The notes below the pieces were generated by a model, which was not told where the DNA came from, did not search any database, and saw only the letters and a list, made by a program, of their open reading frames with translations. The translations under genes and the position numbers were made by a program. From assembly GCA_021292165.1 (NCBI GenBank), contig CM037879.1, forward strand, positions 164,106,886-164,170,885: a stretch of DNA of 64,000 bases, written 5' to 3'. Shown piece by piece: positions 10,291 through 21,068 of the stretch (position 1 is the first letter of the stretch; each line of letters opens with the position of its first letter). This DNA is from Shinisaurus crocodilurus (taxonomy: Eukaryota; Chordata; Lepidosauria; Squamata; Shinisauridae).

Positions 10291-10879
10291 GACGGGTGAA
10301 TTTGCAAGCAAAAAAAAGGAGGAGGAGGAGGAGGAAAAAAGGACAGACAGACGGAGGAGAGATCCTGGATGATGTTGAAGTAAGCCGTTTTGCCTTCCTC
10401 TGTAATTAGACTTTCACCTGAACTCTTTACAGTGACTTAAGTTACTCGGAGCCCCTCTGCTGTGGCTGCCTGATTGCCCCCCTCCAACCCCCATTGATGA
10501 AAACGCAGCATCAATTTCCCCTAAACAATAAGGGGGGGGGGAGAGATTAGTAAAAGTTCACTTGATCACAATGAGAAGGCTGATCATTACAGGGCAATGC
10601 AAGCCAGATGTAAGAGAAATGTTTGGAGACTAGAGAGAGGAAGGCAGACTGCAGCTACAGTAGAGATTCTCTTTCCTTCCCAACCAAGCTAGGAAGGGTG
10701 GGCAGCGTTTTCCTCTGCGGAAAGATTGAGAAGAGGAAGAGGAAGAAGAAGGAGTAGTCGCGAGCCTTTACAGGGCTTTTCCTTCTGGTCCGGTGGAGAA
10801 GCCCTGCAAGATCAATAAACCTGGGTTCTGTATGGGCTCTCGCTCTAGGCAGCAGCTCTAGGAAGCAGATTCAAAGGGA

Positions 10880-11100
10880 AATCCCTTCCTTTTGTTAAAG
10901 GATCGACGACCCCGGAGAGAAGGAGAGATCGCTTCCACTTGGGTCTACGTGGGAGGGGAAATTAGGTTTTGTGGGCGGCGACCCGGCGGCTCGGATCGGA
11001 TTCGCACAGCCAGCACTGCAGAGAGAGTGAGTGAGCCAGGCAGGGGCAGAGAGCTGCGAGTGCGAGCGCGCCCCCCCAGATGTTGCGCCCGGTGCGGCCG
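10880..11100. promoter_or_regulatory. CpG-dense block inside the hAT element
   Basis: I count roughly 20 CpG dinucleotides in about 230 bp, against strong CpG depletion elsewhere. The sequence ('gatcgacgaccccggagag', 'gggcggcgacccggcggctc') reads like a CpG-island 5' UTR and lies just inside the right terminus. No coding exon is recognised. Confidence 0.45.
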
Positions 11101-11190
11101 GCCCCCCCTGCACCCCCCACGCTACGCCTCTGTGAAGTGCAACAGCACCCTCACGGCCATGTTCCCCAGCAACTGGAGTATATAAGCATG

Positions 11191-13090
11191 CTGACTCTGT
11201 TGTGTTAATGTTTACTATGTGTATGACTGGTATCAAGGTAGGCATGGTTGGGTACCTGCTAGGGCCCAAACCCAGTAGGGGCCCCACTGACAAGAGTCCC
11301 CTAGACTTGCTGCTCCTCTTCCTCCATTGCAACCTGCTTGTTCACCTGCCTCTCACTCTGGCCCAGACAATGGTGGTGGTGAGGAGGAGGAGCAGGAGAT
11401 GCCACGTCCTACTTGTTCACTGGCTCTCCACGTTAAGCAAGCAACTGGTAGCAATGAGGAGGAGGAGGAGGAGCAAGAGCAGCTGGTGACAATGGCGGGT
11501 GGCAGAGAAGGCAGACTCACTGAGGGAAGGGGGCCCATGGAGAGTGCCTTGCCAAAGACCCTCAGAAACCTGGAGCAGGCACTGATTATGCGGCAGATTA
11601 CCATGGCAGGATCCTGAGTTGCAGTTAGGTTCTGCCAGGTCCCTTAAAGCTCAGACCCTGAGACTCAAGGGGGCAGAGCCGGGAAATAAGGAGCAGTACC
11701 TCTCATAGTTAAGGCGATGGAGCCTAATGGAGTCTAGCAGGGGCACTTCCTTTGAAGGAGCAGGTCCACAACTTGGCAGTGATTGATTCGTGGATGGTGA
11801 CTGCCGCAAAGAGTGCCTTCCCCCAGCTTTGCTTAGTGCCCCAGCTGTGCCCACTTCTGTGGCTCAGCTCAATGCTCTTGTGAACTTCCCTTATTTTCTT
11901 TTGGAATAGCATTTATTACTTATTGTGTTGGGGAAGCGGTGGGGCTCTGGTTGACTAACTGCTAGCTGGTCTTTTAGTGGGTTGCTGTGCTGCTGTCGAA
12001 ATATTGATTGTTTGTGGCATATTGTATTCGTATCCGACTGTATTGCGTCAGCTTTACGTCCGCAAGCTGCTTGACTGGAAAGCCGGTGTGTGTGTGCATG
12101 CGTGCGTGCGTGCGCACATAATGGAAATACAAAAGTTAGCCAGCCCTCCGCAATGAAGCTGCATTCTCTGCATCTAAATCATGGCTTCTAAATGTTTACT
12201 AAGCAAAGAATATTCTTCAGCTTCTCATGGCAACTTTGGGCGACAGGTCTAAATATGAGGAAGCCTCTTCTTAACTGGCAGCACAAATGCATTCCCTGCC
12301 TCTGCCGTTGTTAGGCAGCCAAAGTATAAATGCCCTCCATCTTCTCCGAGTTGCTTTCAAGAGTGGAGTTTTCTTCCCATCATCTCCTTTTCTCTAGGCT
12401 TCACATGCTCCATTCCTTTAATCATTCCGCATTTGATGTGCTTTATAAAACATTTACTGTTCCCTTGAATTCCCTCCAGTTTGTTGTTAAGTTTTAAAAT
12501 GTGACGCACCAACGTGGGGCATGCCTCTCCGGCGATGGCCTAACTGCGGCTGAGAAAAGCAAGGCTATATCTTGGATATGAGCACTATGTTAATGCATCC
12601 CAATATAGCATTGCCTTTTTTTATTGAGCGCCTTGGGCTTTTAGCACTTTTTAAAAAAAAAAATATATCTTCCACTTGGAAGTCTTATCATAAAAATGTG
12701 AGCCTGTTAACTTTTCTTTCTTTCTTTCTTTGAAAGAAGGAGCCAGTTTTCTAGTAGGATCCAATGGCCATGGTAGCAGGAACTCGGGAATGTCTGAATG
12801 GTTGTTGCTGGTTAAATGGAAGGACTGGGCTATGGAGCATTCGCAATCACTCCTCCCCGCACCTCTGCCCAGATCCCAAACTTGCCCAGCTGCTAGAAAA
12901 TGCACCTATACCTCCTGTTAGATTGGTTGGGCAGGAGGCATAATCCTCCGATAAGCATGCCTGCTCCATTTCAAGAGAATGGCCAATGAATTATATAAAT
13001 GTTAATGTGTACTCTAAAAGCTGAGAAAACCAAAGTCGAATGGCTCCCCCCCCCCTTAAATATACATGGACGTCAAAAACAACACAGAGG
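11191..13090. other. No recognisable gene; low repeat content
   Basis: This holds purine-rich runs such as (GAG)n near 11457-11475, a GTGC/GCGT-type alternating tract near 12088-12115, an A11 run at 12650-12662, and (TTTC)n at about 12714-12731. A glutamate-rich frame at 11.38-11.48 kb comes from the GAG runs and has no family match that I know. Confidence 0.4.
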
Positions 13091-13172
13091 CTTGGGGTGC
13101 CTCAAAGACTAGCAGATTTATGATGGCATAAGTTTTTATAGACTAGAGTCCAGATCAGCAGATGCATGAAAT
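13090..13172. repeat. Dispersed repeat, 'agactagcagatttatgatggcataag' type
   Basis: The phrase set 'caaagactagcagatttatgatggcataagttttta' then 'cagatgcatgaaatg' is a very common sauropsid dispersed motif. I recognise it only by pattern and do not name a family. Confidence 0.4.
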
Positions 13173-13178
13173 GTTATC

Positions 13179-13181
<3 letters not shown>

Positions 13182-13209
<28 letters not shown>
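13182..13209. repeat. (TA)n microsatellite
   Basis: About 14 TA units followed by G7. Confidence 0.95.
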
Positions 13210-13599
13210 GGGGGGGAGAGAGAAAATGTAAACGTTGAGGTCAAATAGCAATGAAATGTAAGAAGTGCAGTCATTCTCCCTATTACTTAGGCCTGATTCA
13301 TGATTATTTGACCAGATATGAGGCCTAGGAAGGAAAGAATTCTACTACTGTTTATATGACACTTCTAATTAGCAAAATGCTTTACAATCCTTGTTTGGCA
13401 TGCCCCAGGGACATTTCTGTGAAATATCCTTCTTTTACAAAAACAGAACTGAGAGCGCAGATAGGGGGCTAGGGCTCTAAGTGGGGTGGGCTGAAGCTTC
13501 CATTCTCCGGCTGGAAAATCCCCCAGAATGCGGCAAAGGGGAGTTCAAACCACTTCCAGCATGCTGAAAATGTTACCTCTGTCTTCGCCCCGTGATTGG

Positions 13600-14662
13600 A
13601 GCTGGTGGGTTCCGCAGCTGTCACTTAGCTGGATAAGGCGGCAAGGGTGGCAAGGCCGAGACACATGCCTAGAAAGGTTTCAGCACTCAGCAGGCAGTGG
13701 GAGACAGCTGCAAACCTGCAGGACTGGCCAGGTTCTGGAGAGGCCATCGGGGCCATGGCCATGTTCCCAGATAGAAGTCTGTTTGCTGCATTTCGGACCA
13801 GGTGAATTTTCTGAGCTGTTTTTAAAGGCAGCCCCACATAAAGAGCATTGCAGTAATCTATCCTGGAAGTAACTAAGCTTGGATAACTGATGCCAGATCT
13901 GTCTTCCCTAAGAAAGGCCACATGGATGAATCAACTCAAGCTGATACAAAGCACTGCTGGCAACCGCCACCACCTGAGCATCCGGGGAAAGCATTGGGTC
14001 CAGGAAAGCAACCTCATCCAAGGTAGGCTGTATATCAGGGGTGGGGACCCTCAGGCTCGGGGGCCAAATTGGGCCCTCTGGAGTGCCCCAGATTGGCACA
14101 TCCCCTTCCCCTGACCCCACCCCCTTTCCCCTGAATGCCCCTTGCCCACTGATTAGTGGTTTCCCAGCTTTTATGCAGCTTTCCCCCCATTCTAAAGGTT
14201 GAAATGCCTCTCCTGAGGTTTTAGGCACTGGCATTAAGAGCTTTAAACTACAATATGCCGGTAATTTGTGTGTGTTGGCCCCGCCTACTTTTGCCTTCAG
14301 CCATGCCCTTTTTGCCTCTGGCCCCACCCACCACTGGAATACAGCCCCCAAGAGCTGCTCCGAATTTAAGTCGGCTCTCAGGCTGAAAGAGGTTCCCCAC
14401 CTGTGCTGCATAGCCTCTCACAGATTACCAGAATTAATCACTACTAACAAAACCTCTTGTCTTGTCCGGATTACATTTCAGCTTGTTTACCCCTGTCCAT
14501 TCTTGAACTGATTCCAGACACTGATCAATTCCTTCCACTCCCTCCCTAGCATCGGACGATGGAAAAGAGAGGTAGAGCTGCATGTCATCAGCATGTTGAC
14601 CATATCATACTTAGGGGGCAGCAACCAATATTGCCAATTCACTTCTGTGGTCCAAGGCCCTT
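13600..14662 (-). mobile_element. L2-clade LINE (RT fragments), split by a hAT element and an assembly gap
   Basis: The minus strand encodes SRIDYCNALYVGLPL and HLVRNAANRLLSG at about 13780-13870, and a palm-motif-like YGQHADDMQLYLSF further upstream at about 14560-14600. A hAT element (14036-14405) sits in between and an N-run begins at 14663. The order of motifs on the minus strand is correct for one L2 copy. Stops and frameshifts make it non-functional. Confidence 0.75.
14036..14405. mobile_element. hAT MITE, family C ('CAGGGGTGGGGA'), inserted in L2
   Basis: It begins CAGGGGTGGGGACCC and ends GGTTCCCCACCTGTG, with imperfect 8-bp flanks CTGTATAT and CTGCATAG (6 of 8). The interior has the family phrases 'ctggccccaccca(c)cactggaata' and 'gctctcaggctgaaagaggtt'. 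Relatives lie at 22.05, 40.91 and 60.13 kb. Confidence 0.7.
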
Positions 14663-14762
14663 NNNNNNNNNNNNNNNNNNNNNNNNNNNNNNNNNNNNNN
14701 NNNNNNNNNNNNNNNNNNNNNNNNNNNNNNNNNNNNNNNNNNNNNNNNNNNNNNNNNNNNNN
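14663..14762. other. Assembly gap, exactly 100 N
   Basis: One hundred consecutive N, the conventional placeholder for a gap of unknown size. Frames running through it are not real. Confidence 0.99.
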
Positions 14763-15945
14763 ACGCCTGAGTCCTGGGCTGTCCTCCAGTGGCAGCATGA
14801 CAGAAAAGGATTCATGGTGCTGTCGCCCGTCATCATCGCATTCCTGGGGGGAGTGTGGTGGGAGAGGTTGTCCTTCGCCTTAGTGATGCTAGCAAAGGAA
14901 TAATCCAGGACATAGAATAGCAGGGTGGGCATGCTAAATTGTAAGGTGCTGGAACTCAATGGCTTCCTTCCTCTTGCTGGCCTCAGAACAGATGCTGTAA
15001 TAGAAGCTAAACGGGCTCTGGTGTTGGAATGTCACAGACTGTAGGAGGAAGGAGCGGCTGGTTCCAGCCTTATAACTCTCTTGGTCTCAGGTATCTACGT
15101 TAGGTAGTGTGTGGAGTAACTCGATAGTGTTGGCTGTTTGACGTTGGGTGGGTAATTCAAAAAGAAAAGAGACCACAAGGCTTCAAACAACTAAGCTTAT
15201 TTTTTTATTGAAGAAAATGTGAATAGGGCAAAGTTTAAAACTGAATGGATGCACACGTACGCACCAACACACACAAACAGTATGAGCTACGGTAATAAAA
15301 CAAGCAGGGATTAATGCATCCATCCAGCTAACCTGTGTTCCTATTTTATCCTGGTCCCTGATTCAAGCAATCTTACTGACATAAGCCCGTCTTTCTCTCA
15401 ATCAGTTCTCCAGTTGTGGCAGCAGCTCTGACTCTTTCTGGCCTTCTTTCCTTCTTTCTCTGTTCTCTCTGTCTTTCCATGTCTCTGCCTTAGGCTTTTA
15501 ATCTTAAAATTAGTTATTTTCCCTCCCCAACTCCAACCAAACAGGAGGAAAGTTTCTTGTTCATCTTTGCCCTAAATTTCCCTGACCTTCTGCTGAACCT
15601 CATGCAAACTTTTTTCTTCTTCTTCCTCTACAGACATCCTGACTCCTACATCTAATAACTTTTGACTTGAGCTGCCTGCAAACCTTTGGCTTCCTGAGCA
15701 AACATCCTGACTAAACTTTTGACCTTTTTGATGAAACTGACCAGCATACAACACACACACACACACACACACACAACATTTAACCACATAACATCCCAAA
15801 AGCAAACTAAATACAAAAATGGAGGACAGAGATAAGATGGGGGCAAGATTGGCTGTTGATCTAAGAGTCAAAGTTCGCTGACCTTACCTTAAATAGATGG
15901 CCTCTGAAGCCACATCTGCTCCTCATGTCTCCCAGTAAAATGTGT
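14763..15945. other. No secure feature; (CA)n at 15751-15775
   Basis: Mostly unique-looking. A (CA)13 tract lies at 15751-15775. An LTR-like stretch at about 15125-15600 is discussed under rejected items. Confidence 0.35.
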
Positions 15946-16022
15946 TTATTTATTATATTATTTATTTATTTATTACATTTCTATACCGCCCAATAGGCAA
16001 AGCTCTTTGGGCAGTTCACAAC
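15946..16022 (-). mobile_element. L2-type 3'-end fragment
   Basis: This is the complement of the tail 'cccaaagagctttgcctattgggcggtatagaaatgtaataaataaa', the same 3' end as the plus-strand L2 that finishes at 17.96 kb. Confidence 0.65.
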
Positions 16023-16059
16023 AATGGTTAAGCAGATGCATGATACACAACATCATTGT

Positions 16060-17325
16060 GTCCGGAAAGTCTTCACCTCTTTCGGGCAGCAGCCAATGGA
16101 GTAGAACTGGGAAAAACTGGGAGTGATGGTGTTACATCATGCATCTGCTTTAATTGAATGATCAGAAGAGCCAAGGGGAGGAAATGTGGGTCAGGATAGG
16201 AGGCCACATATTTAAGATGGCCTTAAGCCTCTCTATCCCCATCAGTGCTATATGCATAAACTGGAAGCACATAAAAACTATAAACTCCGGCAGAGCAATA
16301 ACAATCCTCTGGCAGGAGATAAATACTCGATGCATTGCATGAAGGGAAAAATTAGTGTGTGCTAACATGACACTTTTAGCACAATGAATTATATACAAAT
16401 AAATGAAGGGGGCTGCTGGAGCGGGGGTACTTGTTCTGGCCTTTTGCATCAAGGTTAATTACAGTGAAGGAAGTTAAAGCACGCATCCATTTAAATTACA
16501 GAGAAAAATCTCCTAGGCTGGGTTTTCTCCCCCCCCCCCCGCCCGAAAGACCCTCTTCCTCCAAGTGTTACCATGACAGGCTGCTATTCAGCTGGAAGTA
16601 GATGTGCACTGCAAGGACTATGTGGGCTGTGAAAAGAAACACAGTGAGTGTTATCTTGTCATGGCAATAAAAGGGAGGAACGCAACAGCATACTGCATAA
16701 AGAGAAAAGTTGGCTGTTTCTAAAATATAAAAGACATATTACTGAGAAAACTCTATTAAGAATTTAAAAGGTGAAACCCTTTCATCCAGCTGACTCTGGA
16801 GAGGAAATTCCTCAGTAAAGAATGGATAAATAAAGGCATTTGCCCTTAGCTATCCTAGCATGAAAGGGATGTCTTATGAATACTTAGCAGATTAATGAGA
16901 CAGAGGGACTCGTAAATATGTCAGGAAAATGAACACGTGCTGGCCATGAAATAGATGCTCATTGGGATGCAAACGGGATTCCTGAGGGCAGGAGTGTCGC
17001 AGGAGCTGCCCTGGTGGTGTGGTGGGCTGTGTTGGAGGCCAGAGTGCCCCTTGGAGTCTAATGTAAGTGAGCAGGGTGAGTCCTTACACTCCTCTCAGAA
17101 GGTCAGTGGTACTCGATGGTGTAGCATGGCAAGTTCTCAAGCACAGCCATTTGATGATGAGTGGACCTCTGGGCAGAATGCGCCCGCCCAGAAGAGGTTG
17201 TCTAAGGCTGTGGTGTGATTTTTCTCATTGCTTGTTACTTATTTCCTTGTTTGGCCTAAATTTAGTTTGCCTATATTTGAAGCTGGATCGCTTGAACTGG
17301 GCTTTTTCTGTGGAAAACACGATAG
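16060..17325. other. Low-repeat, unique-looking sequence
   Basis: No repeat family is recognised. AT-rich stretches at 16340-16500 and 16700-16870 have the look of non-coding conserved sequence, but I cannot test conservation. There is a C11 run at 16530-16540. Confidence 0.35.
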
Positions 17326-17963
17326 TTCAGCTCAAGTGCTGATATTACCCCACAAAGCCCTAAATGGCTCAGGGCCAGGTTACCTGAAGGACCATCTCCT
17401 TCTATACATATTTGCCTGGAACCTAAGATCATCCTCAGAGGCCCTCCTCTAGGTGCCCCTGCTGAATGAGATGAGGCAGGTGGCATCGTGGCAACTAAGG
17501 AGAGGGTCTTTTCAGTGGTGCACCCCAGTTGTGGAATGCCCTCCCCAGAGAGGCTCACCTGGTGCCTACATTGTGGGCTTTTTGGCACCAGGTGATGGCT
17601 TTTATTTCCCCAGGCTTGTTAACCAGTTTTTGTATTTTATATTTATTGTTGTTCCCCCACCTCGATCCAAGTGGAGAGGCAAGTAAGAAATAATAATATA
17701 ATAATAATTATTATATTATTATTATTATTATTATATTATATTATTATTATTATTCCTTCAGTTTTAAAATTGTGTTAGTGCAGTTTCAGATCTTTGCACT
17801 GCTGCTGGCTTTTATCTTGGTTCCTGCTTTGGTTTTATCATGTTTTAAACTTATAGTTTTTATATTATGTTTTACTACATTATTGTATTTTATGGTTTGA
17901 AGGTTTGTTTTATGAACTACCCAGAGAGCTTCAGTTTCAGCTATTGGGCGGTATAGAAATAAA

Positions 17964-18005
<42 letters not shown>
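17326..18005 (+). mobile_element. L2-clade LINE 3' end ending in (ATT)n
   Basis: Translation gives HKALNGSGPGYLKDHLLLY, then 'WNALPREAHLVPTLWAF'-like remnants. The ~350-bp 3' UTR ends 'ctattgggcggtatagaaataaa' and grades into (ATT)n at 17963-18005. A second (TTA)n tract lies at 17694-17752. It is 5'-truncated. Confidence 0.75.
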
Positions 18006-18269
18006 GAAACATAATAAATAAATATGTACATAAAATCAAGTTATTAGAAGGACTGATAAGCAACTTCTAGTGGTGGTAGGAGGAAGTGGGGAAAGTTGAG
18101 CTTCTTCAGGCCACTGCAACATCCCAGTGGTAATTTGGCAGTCCGCCCACTAGGCAGGCAGGAAGGAGAGCGACAAAGGGGTGGGTGGGTGGCAGAAAGA
18201 GAAAAGGGGTGACCTTTGGCTTTGGCCCTGCACACTGCCGACACGTGGACCCTGACAGATTACCTCAAG

Positions 18270-18568
18270 GGAAAAAGTTGCCCTCCTCTGCATTTAGGAG
18301 AGATGCAGATGCTGACAGCAGATGCTGGGGGTGGGGAGCAATGGCGAGGAAATGGAGGACAGAGTTGCATGTGCTTCATGACCTGCCCTGGGGGCCCCTC
18401 TAAGTCATCCTGCTGCTGCCATTTTGATACGGTGGAGGACACCATCCCATCAAAGCCAGTGCTGAAGCAAGATTCAACTGCTTGTCCATGCAGCTTCTGT
18501 ATATGGATGGGAGGGGGGGGGCATCGTGTCCTTAACCTCAGGCTGCAAAATGCCTTAGGCTGGCCCTG
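18270..18568 (-). mobile_element. hAT terminal fragment, 'CAGGGCCAGCCTAAGGCA' end
   Basis: On the minus strand the piece starts CAGGGCCAGCCTAAGGCATT, followed by 'tgcagcctgaggttaagg' and a C-rich run. This looks like one end of a hAT element. The other end and TSD were not found. Confidence 0.35.
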
Positions 18569-18974
18569 ACCCCTTCAGAGGGATTCTAGCTGCTGTGTGG
18601 TGCCACCCCAAGCTGGAAGCAATTCTAGCAGCCTCCGATGTGAGAGTCATTCCGGAAGAACTGGCTGATAGATCTCCCCACGCCACAAACCCATCTCTCT
18701 CTCTCTATATAGGTATTCCAACCATTTCTGAATATGGGAGGGGAGAAACTATGCATGAACTGGACTCAGAACACAGCCTTGCCTGCATTAGCTTGTCCTG
18801 TGTAGGCAATGATTTGAACCATCCTGAATACACATCTGACTGGCTGAGATTCTCTTGCAATTCTCTTGCGACCTGCTCCCGACCCTTCTCGACAGCATGT
18901 GCACCGAGTATGCATGACTCCGTCAGGGAAGGGACAGATCACTCTTGCCAGAGGCCTGGACTGATGGCATGCTG

Positions 18975-19062
18975 ATGGCGTTGAAAATGAAATTAGACTC
19001 AGGGCCACATAACACGAGGTTAAGGGGCACATGCAACTCTGGGGCCACAGGTTGCCCATCCC
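18975..19062. mobile_element. hAT 3'-terminal fragment
   Basis: It ends 'ggggccacaggttgcccatccctg', the terminus style of the element at 26483-26801 ('ggccatatattgcccattcctg'). The 5' end was not found. Confidence 0.35.
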
Positions 19063-19204
19063 TGCCCGAATGGTAGGGCTGGCCCTGTGAGGAGTCAACA
19101 CACCAGCTCCAGCCAGAACCAGGAATGTGCATCAACGGCTTGGGGGCCCTCTGCTTGATCTGCAGGGTGAACACTTTTCATACATTGCATCATCACCATC
19201 ATCA

Positions 19205-19522
19205 TCATTGGTGGTGGTACTGATCAATGTTACTACTACTACTACTACTACTATTACTACTATTATTTAAGTATTTATATTCTTGCCTTTCAGTCCCAAA
19301 ATAACCCCCCCCGCCAAGCATGTAACAATAATCAAAAGTTGTCTGTTCTGTTATGAGAGATACTACACCTCTATCATGTCTCCTCTTTTTTTCTAAGCTA
19401 AACAGCCCCAGATGTTGTAACATTTTCTCACAGGGAAGTTGCTCCAGCCTATTGATCTTCTTGGTTGCCCTTTTCTGCACATTTTCCAGCACAACAATAT
19501 CCTTTCTGAGGCACTCTTGCAT
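19205..19522 (-). mobile_element. CR1-clade LINE ORF2 C-terminal remnant
   Basis: The minus-strand frame contains [20 protein letters not shown] and [11 protein letters not shown]. This is the thumb-region signature typical of CR1-like reverse transcriptases (VQRRATKM...[14 protein letters not shown]). About 60 codons are readable, then similarity is lost. The (TAC)n tract at 19230-19263 lies at its other end. Confidence 0.6.
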
Positions 19523-19734
19523 CTCGCTGTCTTAGGGAATGCTTTGCTTTGTATATAGGGAATGCATTATATTAGGGGAAATTGTTGCAGTAACGCATGT
19601 ATTCGGAGAGAGATGCACACAAAAATGTGTAAGGAGAGATGCACACAATAATGTTTTGCCCTTCCCTGCAAGAAAAAAAAATAAAAAATTAAGAAAAACC
19701 TATAAGAACCTTTTTAACTAAGAACTGGTGCCTG

Positions 19735-19886
19735 AGTTTTGCATTCTTCCTCCTCCCTCCCAATCCCTTTTCCTTTTGTGTCATGTCTTTTAGATTGTAA
19801 GCCTGAGGGCAGGGACTGTCTTATTATTAATCTTTGTAAGCCACTCTGAGAGACTTTTCTGGCTGAAGAGCAGGGTATAAGTGCAA

Positions 19887-19917
<31 letters not shown>

Positions 19918-19920
19918 AAT
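19735..19920 (+). repeat. LINE/SINE 3'-end fragment with (AAAT)n tail
   Basis: Reads 'gattgtaagcctgagggcagggactgtc', 'ttgtaagccactctgagagac', 'agcagggtataagtgcaataaa', then (TAAA)8. Same family as 7090-7292. Confidence 0.55.
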
Positions 19921-20028
19921 GTGTAAGAATTTTTGGGCAAACTTAAAAAATAAAAATCTCAAGCTGATACAGAAATCAGGACTGGAAAACTGAGAAACTG
20001 AGTATCACGTGTGGCTTACACCGCCACA

Positions 20029-20671
20029 CAGGGACGGCACTACCGCTAGGCCAACTAGGCTGTTGCCTAGGGCGCGTAGCGGAAGAGGGCGCAGAACGCT
20101 GCGCTCCTCTTCGCTGCCGGCGCGCTACTGCCCTGCCCGCCCGCCCGCCTCACCGAGAAAGCCAGGTCAGTGCGGGGGATTGCGCCCGGAGTAGTGGTGG
20201 GGCCGAGCCTGGGAGCCTCCCCCCCACCTCGCCTCGCCTCTGCGCCGCCTCCCCCCACCTCGCCTCGTTTTGCCTCTGCGCCGCCTCCCCCCCCGCGCTG
20301 CCTCCCCCCCACCTCGCCTCGCTTCGCCTCCGCGCCGCCTCCCCCCCAACACCTACCTTCTCCGCGCTGTTTCCGGAGCCCCGCCCACGCTCTGTTTTGG
20401 CGGGAGGAACCAGGGCAACAGGGCTTAAACAGCCCTGTTGCTCTGGTTTCCCCCGGCCAAAAACAGAGCGCGGGGGTCCCTTTTCGGAGGAGGCATGGGA
20501 AGGTAGGTGGGGGGTGGCAGCGGCAGCGTGCGGGGGGGGGGGTCCGGTGGCAGCGGCGGCGGCGGGAGGTTGCAGAGCAGGGCTGCTTTCCGGAGCCCCC
20601 CCCCCAGCACGAGAGGGGGGGCGCTAAATATAATTTAGCCTAGGGCGCCAAACTGCCCTGCACCGGTCCTG
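20029..20671. mobile_element. GC-rich hAT element, family A (643 bp)
   Basis: It starts CAGGGACGGCAC and ends 'caccggtcctg', with an exact 8-bp TSD CCGCCACA at 20021-20028 and 20672-20679. The subterminal 'ggccaactaggctgttgcctagggcg' and 'cctagggcgccaaactgccctg' match the 165-bp element at 7955. The interior is unusually GC- and CpG-rich, with a repeated C-rich unit ('cctcccccccacctcgcctcg', several times) and an inverted segment ('ctgttttggcgggaggaaccaggg' near 20391 against 'ctctggtttcccccggccaaaaacag' near 20440). No transposase frame. Confidence 0.9.
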
Positions 20672-20914
20672 CCGCCACAACCTTTTTATTTTACCGCTGC
20701 CACCCCTTTACTTTCTGACACACCCACTTCTGCCCCCAACACTCACACTCATGGTGGCCCTCAGCACCATGTTTGTCGGGTGTTTTAGCCACCGTGCTCT
20801 TTCATTTTATACAGCTCCCTTGCTCAAGCTATGGCCCCTTTATACTCAGGCCCTGCATTCAGGTCACTCTGTCCCCTTCAGGTATCCTGCTTACTTCCCG
20901 CCCAGGATTCACGG

Positions 20915-21068
20915 AAGACCTTGTCTGAGTGTGGAAAGCTAAGCAGGGTCAGGCCTGGTAATTACTTGGATGGGAGGCCCTTCCTCTAGTTTTCTGCATT
21001 GAGCAGGGGGTTGGACTCGATGGCCTTTTAGGTTCCTTCCAACTCTATGATCTATGAAATCTATGAAA
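20915..21068 (+). mobile_element. 5S-rRNA-headed SINE with CR1-like tail (copy A)
   Basis: The head, 'ggaaagctaagcagggtcaggcctgg...ttacttggatgggagg', equals the internal control region (box A to box C) of 5S rRNA. The tail, 'gcattgagcagggggttggactcgatggcc...ccttccaactctatgat', equals a CR1 3' end and closes with 'ctatgaaatctatga'. Copies lie at 43.05, 43.72 and 56.48 kb. Confidence 0.8.

Larger units (their letters stand above)
8143..11132. mobile_element. Large non-autonomous hAT element, family B (2,990 bp)
   Basis: The left end is CAGTGGCGTAGCGTGGG. The right end is the complement of CAGAGGCGTAGCGTGGG, with one mismatch in 17. The exact octamer TGAAGTGC flanks it at 8135-8142 and 11133-11140, and the CR1-like host repeat continues across the insertion. 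The interior has no transposase-like open frame. It holds an AT-rich left half with two AATAAA signals on the minus strand near 8340, a nested 146-bp MITE, a SINE fragment, a (CTC)n tract, GC boxes near 10.28 kb and a CpG-dense block at 10.88-11.1 kb. The interior may be captured host DNA or the family's own. The termini and TSD are firm; the nature of the cargo is inference. Confidence 0.85.
7853..11190 (-). mobile_element. CR1-like LINE 3' end, interrupted by two hAT insertions
   Basis: The retroposon sequence survives in three pieces: 7853-7954, 8120-8142 and 11133-11190. Together they read 'agagccctgctggatcaga...aactcacaag', 'ctcacaagcaggacatgaagtgc', 'tgaagtgcaacagcaccctcacggccatgttccccagc'. 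After the duplicated octamers are removed, they align continuously with the complement of the intact copy at 47695-47860. The 3' tail is the octamer-like 'aacataagaacataag'. The family's coding part (see 47.46 kb) resembles the C-terminus of CR1 ORF2. Confidence 0.75.

Noticed and set aside
11327..11617. Glutamate-rich frame
   Set aside because: Produced by GAG/GGA runs; no domain or conserved segment.
14487..14959. Open frames of about 100 codons across 14.5-14.96 kb on both strands
   Set aside because: They run through the 100-N gap, and their middle third is undetermined.
15125..15600. LTR-like stretch: starts TGTTGGCTG, minus-strand AATAAA near 15205, resembling the 6.16-kb LTR start
   Set aside because: No CA end with a matching short TSD could be found, and similarity to the 6157-6803 LTR beyond the first bases is not evident.
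20170..20643. Long proline/arginine-rich frames of up to 157 codons in the GC-rich block
   Set aside because: They come from C-rich repeated units inside a hAT element with exact TSD; absence of stops is expected from base composition.
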